A stretch of DNA of 64,000 nt, from contig NZ_JAHLPZ010000003.1 in the NCBI RefSeq assembly GCF_018918185.1, positions 124,001-188,000 on the forward strand, read 5' to 3'. Shown piece by piece: positions 26,483 through 34,887 of the stretch. Under the pieces are notes generated by a model. That model saw nothing but the letters and a program-made list of their open reading frames with translations, was not told where the DNA came from and searched no databases. The translations under genes and the position numbers were made by a program. How positions within the stretch are numbered: position 1 is the stretch's first letter; each line of letters begins with the position of its first letter. The DNA comes from Eubacterium sp. MSJ-21 (GTDB taxonomy: Bacteria > Bacillota > Clostridia > Lachnospirales > Lachnospiraceae).

Positions 26483-27889
26483 TTATCGTTTCAGGTTTAC
26501 AAGCTCTTCAAGCATGGAATCTGAGGTTGTGATAATACGGGAATTCGCCTGGAATCCTCTCTGTGTTGTGATCATATCTGTAAACTCTGCAGAAAGATCA
26601 ACATTTGACATCTCCAGAACACCCTGTGAGATTTTTCCGCCATCCTCGTCAACAGACGTTCCGATACCATCAAAGTAACCGGAGTTCTGTGTGGTTGTAT
26701 ACACACTATTACCAAGTGCTTCGAGTGCCATCGGGTTTGCAAAAGTTGCAACAGATATCTGTCCGAGCAGCTTTGTCTCACCGTTTGTGTAAACGCCATA
26801 TAACTTACCTGTCTCATCAATGCTGACATCATTCAACTTACCCATGGAACGACCGCCACCGGTAGAATCCGCAGCTCCACGTACTGCCTTTACTGTAGAC
26901 TTACCGTTTGATTCAAATCTTGTTAAATATGAGAAATTGACATCAATTCCATCGACAGCCTCACCATTGATTACAGATTGGAATACATCGCCCTTCTCAT
27001 TCGGATTATTCGGTTTAATCTCAAGCTTCGCATTCTTTTGTCCCGCTGCTCCAACATATTCAAAGTTACCTGTATCCGCATCGAATTTGACCTGAATGGA
27101 ATTTGCGCCTCCAATTGTAGCTGTATAACCACCTTCAACAGTAGCTGTTGTCGGATCGTCCGTTCCTGTTATCTCAATATTATTTGAATCCTTGATGGAT
27201 ACAATCTCAAGATTATATAAAGACTTATCCGCCTGGTTCTGATCCTGCGTTAACTTGAATTTTACAGTATAATTATAACCAAGCGCATCATAGATTGACA
27301 CTGAAATTGCACGTCCATCCACAGATGTAAGTTCAGGATCTGTCATATCAATATTTCCGGTCAGATGTGCATCGGTTGTCATCTGTGGAGATGACACCTT
27401 GTTATCTTCTGACTCCGGATAAAGTGCCGATACCGTATCCTTCTTGATCTGGTTCGGATTATCCGGATCAACCTGCCATCCCATAACCTGATATCCACTT
27501 CCGTTTACAAGACATCCACTTCCATCGACGCCAAAGGAACCTACCTTAGTAAAATAATTTGTTCCACCACGGCTGACTACAAAGAACGCAGAACCGGAAA
27601 GCATCATATCATATGTGTTGTTTGTTGTCTGCGCACTACCATTCTGTGTGATCGATGTCTGAATGGATGATGTCTTGGCACCAAGACCGATCTGGGATGC
27701 GTTTGTACCGCCTGTGGTAGCTGTCGCACCGGTCGCATTGGCACTTGTCTGATATAAAACATCGCTGAATAACACCGATGAAGATTTGAATCCTGTTGTA
27801 TTAACGTTTGCGATATTATTACCGATAACGTCCATTTTTGTCTGATGTGTCTTAAGCCCGGCAACACCAGAATAAAGTGATCTCATCAT
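26483..27889 (-). CDS. flgE: Flagellar hook protein FlgE
   Basis: 468 residues, in the normal range. The N-terminal rod-type motif MMRSLYSGVAGLKTHQTKMD with NIANVNTTGFKSS is followed by variable hook domains, and the C-terminal motif LSAEFTDMITTQRGFQANSR with SDSMLEELVNLKR is complete. Hook subunits are exported and polymerise under the FlgD cap. It is the last gene before the mid-locus terminator. Confidence 0.96.
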   Translation of the reverse strand: MMRSLYSGVAGLKTHQTKMDVIGNNIANVNTTGFKSSSVLFSDVLYQTSANATGATATTGGTNASQIGLGAKTSSIQTSITQNGSAQTTNNTYDMMLSGSAFFVVSRGGTNYFTKVGSFGVDGSGCLVNGSGYQVMGWQVDPDNPNQIKKDTVSALYPESEDNKVSSPQMTTDAHLTGNIDMTDPELTSVDGRAISVSIYDALGYNYTVKFKLTQDQNQADKSLYNLEIVSIKDSNNIEITGTDDPTTATVEGGYTATIGGANSIQVKFDADTGNFEYVGAAGQKNAKLEIKPNNPNEKGDVFQSVINGEAVDGIDVNFSYLTRFESNGKSTVKAVRGAADSTGGGRSMGKLNDVSIDETGKLYGVYTNGETKLLGQISVATFANPMALEALGNSVYTTTQNSGYFDGIGTSVDEDGGKISQGVLEMSNVDLSAEFTDMITTQRGFQANSRIITTSDSMLEELVNLKR

Positions 27890-27943
27890 AATTTTTGACC
27901 TCCATAATCTTGTTTAAAATTTTCCTCTGTCATTCGGAAAACC

Positions 27944-27968
27944 AAAGCCTCCTTATCGGTCCGGCTTT
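27944..27968 (-). other. Small hairpin between the TIGR02530 gene and flgE
   Basis: Arms AAAGCC (minus 27968-27963) and GGCTTT (27949-27944) with a 13-base loop, starting at the upstream stop. The T-run after it is weak. It may mark RNA processing or partial termination ahead of hook protein; no proof. Confidence 0.4.
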
Positions 27969-27969
27969 T

Positions 27970-28359
27970 TTATACAATGACGGCTCCATCAATATTTGTA
28001 AACACCTGTCCGCTTTCTCCCTGCTCCATCGCAGTGATTACGGTATTGTTCTTGACATTTACAATAAATGCCAGATTGTCCATCATCACGAGTGATTCCT
28101 GAATCTGCTTTGTCCTCGCCTGTCCAACGCCTTGATTCAGACGTTCCAGCTGATCCTCGGACAACTCAATATTCCGGTTTTCCAACCGCTGATTTGCATG
28201 CTTAGAAAATTTCACTTTCTGTTCGAATTTCGCATTTAATACTTCCTGAAAGCTGACAGCTTCTTTGTTTGATTCTGTCGTTTTTTCCGGCTTCACATTC
28301 TGGAAATACAGATTTGCAGCCTGTCCCATAGAAAGAAAATCGACATCGAAAGATCGCAT
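27970..28359 (-). CDS. TIGR02530-type flagellar operon protein
   Basis: 129 residues from ATG 28359 (MRSFDVDFLS), eight bases after AAGGAGG; the frame is open to 28383. The centre, VKFSKHANQRLENRNIELSE, and the end, LAFIVNVKNNTVITAM, match the small protein found between flgD and flgE in Firmicutes flagellar operons (TIGR02530). The function is not established; a hook-assembly role is guessed from position only. Confidence 0.8.
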   Translation of the reverse strand: MRSFDVDFLSMGQAANLYFQNVKPEKTTESNKEAVSFQEVLNAKFEQKVKFSKHANQRLENRNIELSEDQLERLNQGVGQARTKQIQESLVMMDNLAFIVNVKNNTVITAMEQGESGQVFTNIDGAVIV

Positions 28360-28397
28360 ATGCATTCCCTCCTTGTTCTGCATAAGACTGTCATTCC

Positions 28398-28958
28398 TTA
28401 AGCTTCTTCTGTTTTATCTGTTTTATCTGTTTTATCTGTTTTGTCTCCAGTATTGTCTGTATCGTTTGTGCTGTCATCAGAATTATTATCTTTATTAATT
28501 GTTCCATCGCTGTTTGCATGTTGCTTCAAATATAGATAATAATCATAATCAATCACCGAATCCAAATCTTCTGCTGGATAATATGTATTATTAACTGACA
28601 GGTACACATCACCATCCTTTACCGTCGCATACTCTACAAGTCCACTGATCATTGCCTGCTTACCTGAAGCATCCGTTGTATTCATGATTACATATTTGCC
28701 AACCAGATTCAGGTTATTTCCCTTATCCAGTGTATCACTGATATTAAGCTGTGCCTCCAACGCAGAATATTGTGCTAACTGAGACATATATTCTGTATTA
28801 TCACTCGGATTTAAGGGATCCTGATACTGCATCTGTGTTACAAGCAGATTCAAAAACGCTTCCTTGTCAAGATCACTTCCGGATGTTTTTCCCTTGGATG
28901 TTGCAGAATAACTATTTGAGCTGTTTGCAATACTGCTGACTGCTGAATCAACTGCCAT
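28398..28958 (-). CDS. flgD: Flagellar hook-capping protein FlgD (scaffold part)
   Basis: 186 residues. The N-terminal FlgD core is clear (DKEAFLNLLVTQMQYQDPLN, then YMSQLAQYSALEAQLN), followed by a short beta domain, and the protein ends in a TDK-TDK-TDK-TDK tail. The family often carries an extra FLN/tudor pair; this short form is common in clostridia. FlgD caps the growing hook. It lies between fliK and the TIGR02530 gene. Confidence 0.92.
   Translation of the reverse strand: MAVDSAVSSIANSSNSYSATSKGKTSGSDLDKEAFLNLLVTQMQYQDPLNPSDNTEYMSQLAQYSALEAQLNISDTLDKGNNLNLVGKYVIMNTTDASGKQAMISGLVEYATVKDGDVYLSVNNTYYPAEDLDSVIDYDYYLYLKQHANSDGTINKDNNSDDSTNDTDNTGDKTDKTDKTDKTEEA
28411..28446. repeat. In-frame 9-base repeats encoding the FlgD TDK tail
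   Basis: Four near-perfect copies of the unit TTATCTGTT on the plus strand encode Thr-Asp-Lys units. Copy-number change would keep the frame. Confidence 0.8.
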
Positions 28959-28978
28959 GTTATGCCTCCTTTCTTATG

Positions 28979-30415
28979 TCATGCCATATAATTTACCTGA
29001 TTACCCTGTGCTTTCATCATTTCTGACTTCAATGACATATCTTCATTTATTTCATCGTCAGAACCGCTTGAGAAGTTAACCGAGCCAGCCGATTTTCCTG
29101 ACTTTTGCTCTTTTTGCTCCATTTGTGCTTGTGCATCGCTTTCTTCCGTAAAATAATCTGGTGTCCCGACCATAACTTCAATGGCCTCTACCTTAAGATC
29201 CTGATTTTCAAAAGCTTCTTTCAGCACTGTCAGGCCCGACTCCACAGCCGCCTTTGCCGCTTCGTTTTCTGCAATAATCTGCGCCTGCATCACACCATTT
29301 TTTGTAGATACATGAATCTGTACCTTTCCAAGCTGTTCCGGATTCAGCTGCAGGGTCATCGATGTGACATCTTTTGATAAGTTCAATCTAATCTCATCCA
29401 CCACCTGACGGACAATATCCGTCTGTGTTACAGATGTATCAAACGGCGTTGTCGCGATCTCATCACCTGTTATTTGACTCATCGCCTGATTAAGATTCGA
29501 AATCACATTCTCGGCATTTTGTTTCATCAAATCCGCAGAAGCATCTGAATCGCCAGCATCTTCAGTCTGTACAGTCACCTGAACCTCTGTTTCAATCATT
29601 TGCACTTCTGTATTATCTACATTCTTCTGACCGGTCTGCTCCTTTATCACTGTAGAAGCCATTTTAATTTCCTGTTTTTCCGGTTCTGCCTGTGATAATA
29701 TCTCTGTTTTTGCTTCCACCATCTGTGGCTTTTCTGCATCCATAACCGATTCTTGTTCCTCTGGCTGTACAGATTTCGTCTCCTCCGGGAACAGTTTCTC
29801 AACAGGATTTTCTGATGAAACCACTGTCATATCAGTAGTATCTGGAATTTCGTCCAGAAGCTGCATTGCCTGTTGCATGAGAGTATCCAGAGATTCATTG
29901 ATCAGCAAATCCACAGATGTTGCATCATTAATCTGCAGAATAAAATCCTTCATCACAGCCGGGTCAAGCAGGTCTTTCATCATAAGTCCCGCTGTCTGCA
30001 AGAGATTCTGCAATGTTTCATCATCCACATTCAAAAGCTTTTTCAGCTTACCAGAAAGCAGTTTCACTTTTATATCGTCGCTTTCTGTTTCCTGTGCAGC
30101 TTCATTTTGCTTTGTTTTTTCTGCATCGGTATGTGTTGTTTCTGTCTTTGCATCCGTTTTCTCATACTTGTTCAGATTCGTCTTTTTTTTCTCACCAGAA
30201 ACCGTTGTGTCTGCCTGTTTTACTGCATCTACATCGTTTTTCGTCATTTCAGAATCCGCTGTCTGTGCGGTGGTATCCGGCTTGGTTACAGCCAGATTCA
30301 TCAGGTCTGCAAATGTTCCAGAAGCTTTGTCCTTCGACTTTGATTTGTCTGTAATTCCGCCTGTCTGGGTTATATCGATTTTCCCGATTCCACTTGATTG
30401 AATTCCTACAATCAT
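28979..30415 (-). CDS. fliK: Flagellar hook-length control protein FliK
   Basis: 478 residues. A long, polar, low-complexity N-terminal two-thirds rich in Thr, Glu, Gln and Asp serves as the ruler. The conserved C-terminal domain (about 345-430) has LQLNPEQLGKVQIHV and LRVxVE-like segments, and signals FlhB to switch substrate. The tail after 435 is disordered and acidic. It lies between the MotE-like gene and flgD, the standard place. Confidence 0.92.
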   Translation of the reverse strand: MIVGIQSSGIGKIDITQTGGITDKSKSKDKASGTFADLMNLAVTKPDTTAQTADSEMTKNDVDAVKQADTTVSGEKKKTNLNKYEKTDAKTETTHTDAEKTKQNEAAQETESDDIKVKLLSGKLKKLLNVDDETLQNLLQTAGLMMKDLLDPAVMKDFILQINDATSVDLLINESLDTLMQQAMQLLDEIPDTTDMTVVSSENPVEKLFPEETKSVQPEEQESVMDAEKPQMVEAKTEILSQAEPEKQEIKMASTVIKEQTGQKNVDNTEVQMIETEVQVTVQTEDAGDSDASADLMKQNAENVISNLNQAMSQITGDEIATTPFDTSVTQTDIVRQVVDEIRLNLSKDVTSMTLQLNPEQLGKVQIHVSTKNGVMQAQIIAENEAAKAAVESGLTVLKEAFENQDLKVEAIEVMVGTPDYFTEESDAQAQMEQKEQKSGKSAGSVNFSSGSDDEINEDMSLKSEMMKAQGNQVNYMA

Positions 30416-30457
30416 TCGCGTTCCTCCTTTTTTCTTATTTGGAATTGTACAACAGCT

Positions 30458-31195
30458 CTATGGCAAGAGTTTTTTTGTTACCGCAGCCGCAAAATCCGGA
30501 TTCATTGCTGCAAGTACCTTTCCTCTTGACTGCGCATCCATATTGTTCATGATCAACGCAACCGTATCAAGATCATTGCCCATCGTCTCCAAAATCTTTG
30601 CAGCTTCCGCTGCATTCATTTCTTCATAAGACTGTGCCATTTTCTTAATACTGTCATCTGCCTGATCCTGTTCCAACACCTGCTGATAGATCTCAGCGGC
30701 GGATTCCGCATCCAACTCATTGTACCACTCTTTATATGTATCGGTATCTGGAGCCGAATCTCCATAGACTATTTCGTCATAAAATTTCTTTTTTTCATCT
30801 TCAAAGTCACTTTGATCCTTTGCAATGGTCGTCAGACGGTCAACTTCTGCCTGTAATTCCGTCACCTTGTCGTTCAGTTCGGAGATTTCCGCATCTTTGC
30901 TTCCAATCGCTGCATCCTGTGTCTCAATCTGTTTTAAAGCATCCTGCAGGTTATCATAAGGATAATCACTCTCAATTGCAACTTCCTCATCCGAAGCATC
31001 TGGCAATATTTTATTGATTACAGGAATATCCTTAAATACAGGGCGGAGCACACGGCTTCCAAATCCACCTACATCACATTTTATGAGCAGGCACATCACG
31101 CTCAACCATGTAATTACGATTAAAACACCGATCAGAATGCCTACACCTTTATTGTTGCTGGAGTTTTCTCCTTTTTCTCTCTTATTTTTTGCCAT
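30458..31195 (-). CDS. MotE/YlxF-like membrane protein with MgtE-N-type end
   Basis: 245 residues from ATG 31195 (MAKNKREKGENS), overlapping the fliJ stop by 14 bases. One membrane segment (about 20-40), a coiled coil (about 85-130, IETQDAAIGSKDAEISELND), and a C-terminal superhelical module (YEEMNAAEAAKILETMGNDL) like the MgtE N-terminal domain. Proteins with this layout next to fliJ include YlxF of Bacillus and MotE, the MotC chaperone of rhizobia. Its exact role here is unknown. Confidence 0.75.
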   Translation of the reverse strand: MAKNKREKGENSSNNKGVGILIGVLIVITWLSVMCLLIKCDVGGFGSRVLRPVFKDIPVINKILPDASDEEVAIESDYPYDNLQDALKQIETQDAAIGSKDAEISELNDKVTELQAEVDRLTTIAKDQSDFEDEKKKFYDEIVYGDSAPDTDTYKEWYNELDAESAAEIYQQVLEQDQADDSIKKMAQSYEEMNAAEAAKILETMGNDLDTVALIMNNMDAQSRGKVLAAMNPDFAAAVTKKLLP

Positions 31196-31652
31196 TGCCT
31201 TCCACCTCTTTCTTCGCGCTTGTAAACTGATACCCTGCCACCTCGTCGGTCTCCTGCTTTTCGGTCGCATTTAGCTCCTGTTTAAATTCGTCAAACTTCT
31301 TTTCTTTGAGCTTTTCATGCATCTTCCGTTCCTGCATCTCCCGTGCCATCTTCTGTCTGGCAAGCTCCAGCTCTTTACTCTTCTGACGGATCACGGCATT
31401 CTGCGCCTCAATCATCATGTCTAAGATATCCATGCTGTTTGCATTTTCTTCAATCTCAAGAAAATCCAGTTTTCCCTGTATGGACGTCTGATAAGCTTCA
31501 TAATATCCCTGTTTGCGTTCCTTTAATGCCGCAAGCTTCTGTTCCTCCACCATAAGCGTCTGCCTTGCTTCCGCATACTCCTGCTTGGCAGATTCCTCCA
31601 GCTTATATTTGATATTCAAAATGTTCTGCATCCGATAGATAAACTTCGCCAT
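31182..31652 (-). CDS. fliJ: Flagellar export chaperone/stalk protein FliJ
   Basis: 156 residues, almost entirely helical coiled coil rich in Lys, Glu and Gln, starting AKFIYRMQNILNIKYKLEE as FliJ proteins do. FliJ sits in the centre of the FliI ring and contacts FlhA. It follows fliI by 17 bases. Confidence 0.9.
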   Translation of the reverse strand: MAKFIYRMQNILNIKYKLEESAKQEYAEARQTLMVEEQKLAALKERKQGYYEAYQTSIQGKLDFLEIEENANSMDILDMMIEAQNAVIRQKSKELELARQKMAREMQERKMHEKLKEKKFDEFKQELNATEKQETDEVAGYQFTSAKKEVEGNGKK

Positions 31653-31669
31653 ACATTCTTCATCCTGTC

Positions 31670-32980
31670 TTATTCAAAAATTGCATACAACTGCTGCAAC
31701 TCATCTTCCAACAAAAACTTGCTGTCCACGTCCTGCATCAGATACGCATTGACTTGATTGATCTTCGTAATTGCATAATCAATCTCCGGATTTGATCCGG
31801 ATTTATAGGCACCAATATTGATCAGATCCTCTGCATCGTTGTAAGTTGCAAGCACATTTTTTAATCTGCCCGCCGCCTGCTTATGCTCCTTCGATGCAAT
31901 CGCACTCATGCATCGGGAGATACTCGCCATAATATCGATTGCCGGGTAATGGTTCTTATGTGCCAGATTTCTTGACAACACAATGTGTCCATCCAGGATG
32001 CCTCGCGCCGTATCAGTGATTGGCTCGTTAAAATCATCACCATCGACAAGTACCGTATAAAGGCCTGTGATTGAACCCTGTTGTGTGTTTCCTGCGCGTT
32101 CTAATACCTTTGGAAGCTCCGCATATACCGACGGCGGATATCCTCTTGTAACCGGTGGTTCCCCGGATGCCAGTCCGATCTCCCGCTGTGCCATTGAAAA
32201 TCGGGTCAGAGAGTCCATCATCAGAAGGACATCCTTGCCCTGATCCCGAAAATATTCTGCAATCGCAGTTGCAGTCTTTGCCGCTTTATTACGGATCAGC
32301 GCCGGTTTATCCGAAGTTGCAATTACAAGCACGGAACGCTTCAGACCTTCTGTTCCCAGATCCCGCTCGATAAACTCCCCTACCTCACGGCCACGCTCGC
32401 CGATCAGCGCGATCACGTTGATGTCCGCCTTTGTATTTCTGGCAAACATACCAAGCAGTGTACTTTTCCCAACACCACTTCCGGCGAAGATGCCAATACG
32501 CTGTCCCTTTCCGATCGTTAAAAGTCCATCCACCGCCTTTACCCCGAGCGGCAACACCTCATCAATCAATTTACGCTTGAGCGGATCTGGCGGTGGCGCG
32601 TCAATCGGGTACGTTTTCGACGTTGTAAGCGTACTTCCGTCCATCGGTCGCCCGATGCCATCTAACACCTTTCCTAGCAACTCCTCGCCAACCGGAACCT
32701 GCAGGACACCTTCCGTATTCCGAACCGTTGCCCCCAGTCCGATTCCATCAACCGAATCATACGGCATCAGTAGTACCTTGTTCTCACGGAAACCGACGAC
32801 CTCTGCCATAACCTTCGTCTTACCATCTTTCGAGATGATTTCACACAGATCGTTCAGCTTTGCCGGTGGGCCTACCGATTCTACCGTCAGCCCGACAACC
32901 TTATTTACTTTTCCGTAATGCACGCTGAAATCACGATACAGCAGCGCATCATATTTTGTTCGGTCAAATTTCTTCAACAT
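31670..32980 (-). CDS. fliI: Flagellum-specific ATPase FliI
   Basis: 436 residues, an F1-ATPase beta-type export ATPase. Walker A is GSGVGKST in FAGSGVGKSTLLGM, with IGERGREVGEF and the Walker B stretch VLLMMDSLTRFSMAQREIGL both intact. It hexamerises at the base of the export gate with FliH and FliJ. It lies 63 bases after fliH, the gap holding a tetraloop hairpin. Confidence 0.97.
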   Translation of the reverse strand: MLKKFDRTKYDALLYRDFSVHYGKVNKVVGLTVESVGPPAKLNDLCEIISKDGKTKVMAEVVGFRENKVLLMPYDSVDGIGLGATVRNTEGVLQVPVGEELLGKVLDGIGRPMDGSTLTTSKTYPIDAPPPDPLKRKLIDEVLPLGVKAVDGLLTIGKGQRIGIFAGSGVGKSTLLGMFARNTKADINVIALIGERGREVGEFIERDLGTEGLKRSVLVIATSDKPALIRNKAAKTATAIAEYFRDQGKDVLLMMDSLTRFSMAQREIGLASGEPPVTRGYPPSVYAELPKVLERAGNTQQGSITGLYTVLVDGDDFNEPITDTARGILDGHIVLSRNLAHKNHYPAIDIMASISRCMSAIASKEHKQAAGRLKNVLATYNDAEDLINIGAYKSGSNPEIDYAITKINQVNAYLMQDVDSKFLLEDELQQLYAIFE

Positions 32981-33012
32981 CCCATTGCTCCATTTACGGC
33001 TATATATAGAGA

Positions 33013-33036
33013 ATCGCAGATATTGCTATCTGCGAT
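33013..33036 (-). other. Intercistronic GCAA-tetraloop hairpin between fliH and fliI
   Basis: A 10-base perfect stem ATCGCAGATA / TATCTGCGAT closed by GCAA (a GNRA tetraloop) on the minus strand. No T-run follows, so it is more likely a stability or processing element than a terminator. Confidence 0.55.
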
Positions 33037-33043
33037 CATGCCT

Positions 33044-33871
33044 TTATTGCGTAGATAATAATTTGATAGCGGTAATCAGATTCCGCACCTGTACGTCCAT
33101 GGACAGATCCACGATGCCCGTGTCACTTTCGATCTGACATTGCCCCTTTTGTAGTTTTGTATCACTGAATATCTCTATGGTTATTCCCGGATTCGCAGCT
33201 CCGGACAATCGATCCGCATTATCTGCAATATATGTATAATTCTCTTCTGATACCCGGATGACAAATTTCCTGGAATCCTCATCCTCATTTAACACCTGAT
33301 TGATCATATAGATCATTACCGGCTTATAATCATCGACCAGTATGCCGGTCAGCTTCTGGATCAGCTTACAGGCAACATCCACAATCTGTTCCTCGGTATC
33401 TGTGATGTTCTCCATCATTTCTTCCCGTGCCTGTGCGAGTGCCTGATCGCGTTCCCGGCTGATCTTTTCCAGATACTCATCTGCCCGGCGCATCGCTTCC
33501 ATATTTCCATCTTCGAGTCCTTTTGCAAAGCCCTTTTCCTGTGCAGCCTTGCGGATTGCCTCTGCATCTGCATTGGCATCCTCCAAAATCTTCTGTGCCC
33601 GCGCGCGCGCATCATCCTGCAAAAGCTTCGCCTTCTCCATCGCATCATCCAAAAGCTCTTTGTGTTCTTCCAGATTGATTGTGGCAGCCATCTCTGTAAT
33701 ACCCGCCTCAAAGGTATCTCCTGCATCTGCAGAATTATCTGGTACATCATTCTTCAGACGAACCACACGCGTTTTTGGCGGTTCAATCACACGGCTGTTT
33801 GCATCAATCACAAACGGTTCCTGCGACACCGTTCGCATGCCCGGTATCCCGGATTTAAAAATATTAGACAA
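33044..33871 (-). CDS. fliH: Flagellar assembly protein FliH
   Basis: 275 residues from TTG 33871 (LSNIFKSGIPGM), eight bases after GGAGGTGA and overlapping the fliG stop; the longer frame to GTG 33892 is less likely. The middle is a long helix with Ala/Asp/Glu repeats (EDANADAEAIRKAAQEKGFA), and the C-terminal domain resembles V-ATPase subunit E (EEQIVDVACKLIQKLTG). It holds FliI at the C-ring and restrains its ATPase. Confidence 0.92.
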   Translation of the reverse strand: MSNIFKSGIPGMRTVSQEPFVIDANSRVIEPPKTRVVRLKNDVPDNSADAGDTFEAGITEMAATINLEEHKELLDDAMEKAKLLQDDARARAQKILEDANADAEAIRKAAQEKGFAKGLEDGNMEAMRRADEYLEKISRERDQALAQAREEMMENITDTEEQIVDVACKLIQKLTGILVDDYKPVMIYMINQVLNEDEDSRKFVIRVSEENYTYIADNADRLSGAANPGITIEIFSDTKLQKGQCQIESDTGIVDLSMDVQVRNLITAIKLLSTQ

Positions 33872-34883
33872 CGATCTCGTCACCTCCACCACGGGAAATT
33901 ACGATCTCGCCGGCATCCTCCAGTTTTCGGATAATATTTACAATCTTCTGCTGTGCATCCTCGACATCCTTCAGCCGGACAGGTCCCATAAATTCCATGT
34001 CCTCTTTGATCATAGAAGCCAGACGGGAAGACAGGTTATCAAAGATCACCTTCTGTACATCCTCATTTGCATTTTTAAGTGCAATTGCAAGTTCGTTGTT
34101 CTCCACCTCACGAAGCACTGTCTGGATTGCACGATTATCAAGCAACAGAATATCCTCGAACACGAACATCTTTCTGCGGATCTCGTCTGCCAATTCCGGT
34201 TCTTCGATTTCGAGATTTTCCATAATATGTTTCTCGGTACTCCGGTCGACGGTATTCAGAATATTGACGATGGAATCCACGCCACCGACAATTGTGTAAT
34301 CCTGATTGACCAGAGATGCCAGTTTTTTCTCCAAAATTTTCTCCACATCTTTGATTACATCTGGGCTGGTTCGATCCATCATTGCTATACGTTTTGCTAC
34401 ATCCGCCTGCTTCTCCGGAGCTAACGCACTAACCACAGCTGCCGCTTGTGATGCCGGAAGATACGAGAGAATCAAAGCAATTGTCTGCGGATGCTCATCC
34501 TGAATGAAATTCAACAGCTGATTTGCGTCTGCTTTTCGAACAAACTCAAACGGACGCACCTGTAAAGATGCCGTCAATCTGCCAATGACATCTCTTGCAC
34601 GATCCTCGCCAAGCGCCTTATCCAAAAGCTCCTTGGCATATGCAATACCACCCTCTGCAATATATTGCTGTGCCAGACAAACCTCATAGAATTCATCCAA
34701 CACCTCATCTTTTAACTCTGCCGATACACTTTTTGTATTGGCGATTTCCAATGTCAGTGCCTCAATCTCATCATCCTTCAAATGTTGAAAGATTTTGGAG
34801 GAACGTTCCGGGCCAAGCGCGATCAGCAAAATTGCAGCTTTCTGCACACCTGTAATATCCGATGAATGTAATGTTGTCGCCAT
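33864..34883 (-). CDS. fliG: Flagellar motor switch protein FliG
   Basis: 339 residues, normal length. An N-terminal FliF-binding domain (GVQKAAILLIALGPERSSKI), a middle domain with EHPQTIALILSYL (the EHPQ motif), and a C-terminal domain with the charged torque helix (ELKDVEDAQQ area). It is the rotor part that MotA pushes. It lies five bases before the fliF stop side and overlaps fliH. Confidence 0.97.
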   Translation of the reverse strand: MATTLHSSDITGVQKAAILLIALGPERSSKIFQHLKDDEIEALTLEIANTKSVSAELKDEVLDEFYEVCLAQQYIAEGGIAYAKELLDKALGEDRARDVIGRLTASLQVRPFEFVRKADANQLLNFIQDEHPQTIALILSYLPASQAAAVVSALAPEKQADVAKRIAMMDRTSPDVIKDVEKILEKKLASLVNQDYTIVGGVDSIVNILNTVDRSTEKHIMENLEIEEPELADEIRRKMFVFEDILLLDNRAIQTVLREVENNELAIALKNANEDVQKVIFDNLSSRLASMIKEDMEFMGPVRLKDVEDAQQKIVNIIRKLEDAGEIVISRGGGDEIVV

Positions 34884-34887
34884 AGTA

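Noticed and set aside
27890-27935. Fifteen-codon frame overlapping the flgE start (MTEENFKQDYGGQKL)
   Set aside because: The nearest ribosome binding site is too far from its ATG and it covers the flgE site; no support for translation.
27944-27968. c-di-GMP-I riboswitch before flgE
   Set aside because: The stretch is only about 80 bases and lacks the GNRA-receptor layout and conserved core of that class; just one small stem is seen.
28411-28446. Phase-variable repeat in flgD
   Set aside because: The unit is 9 bases, so copy change leaves the frame intact; only tail length would vary.
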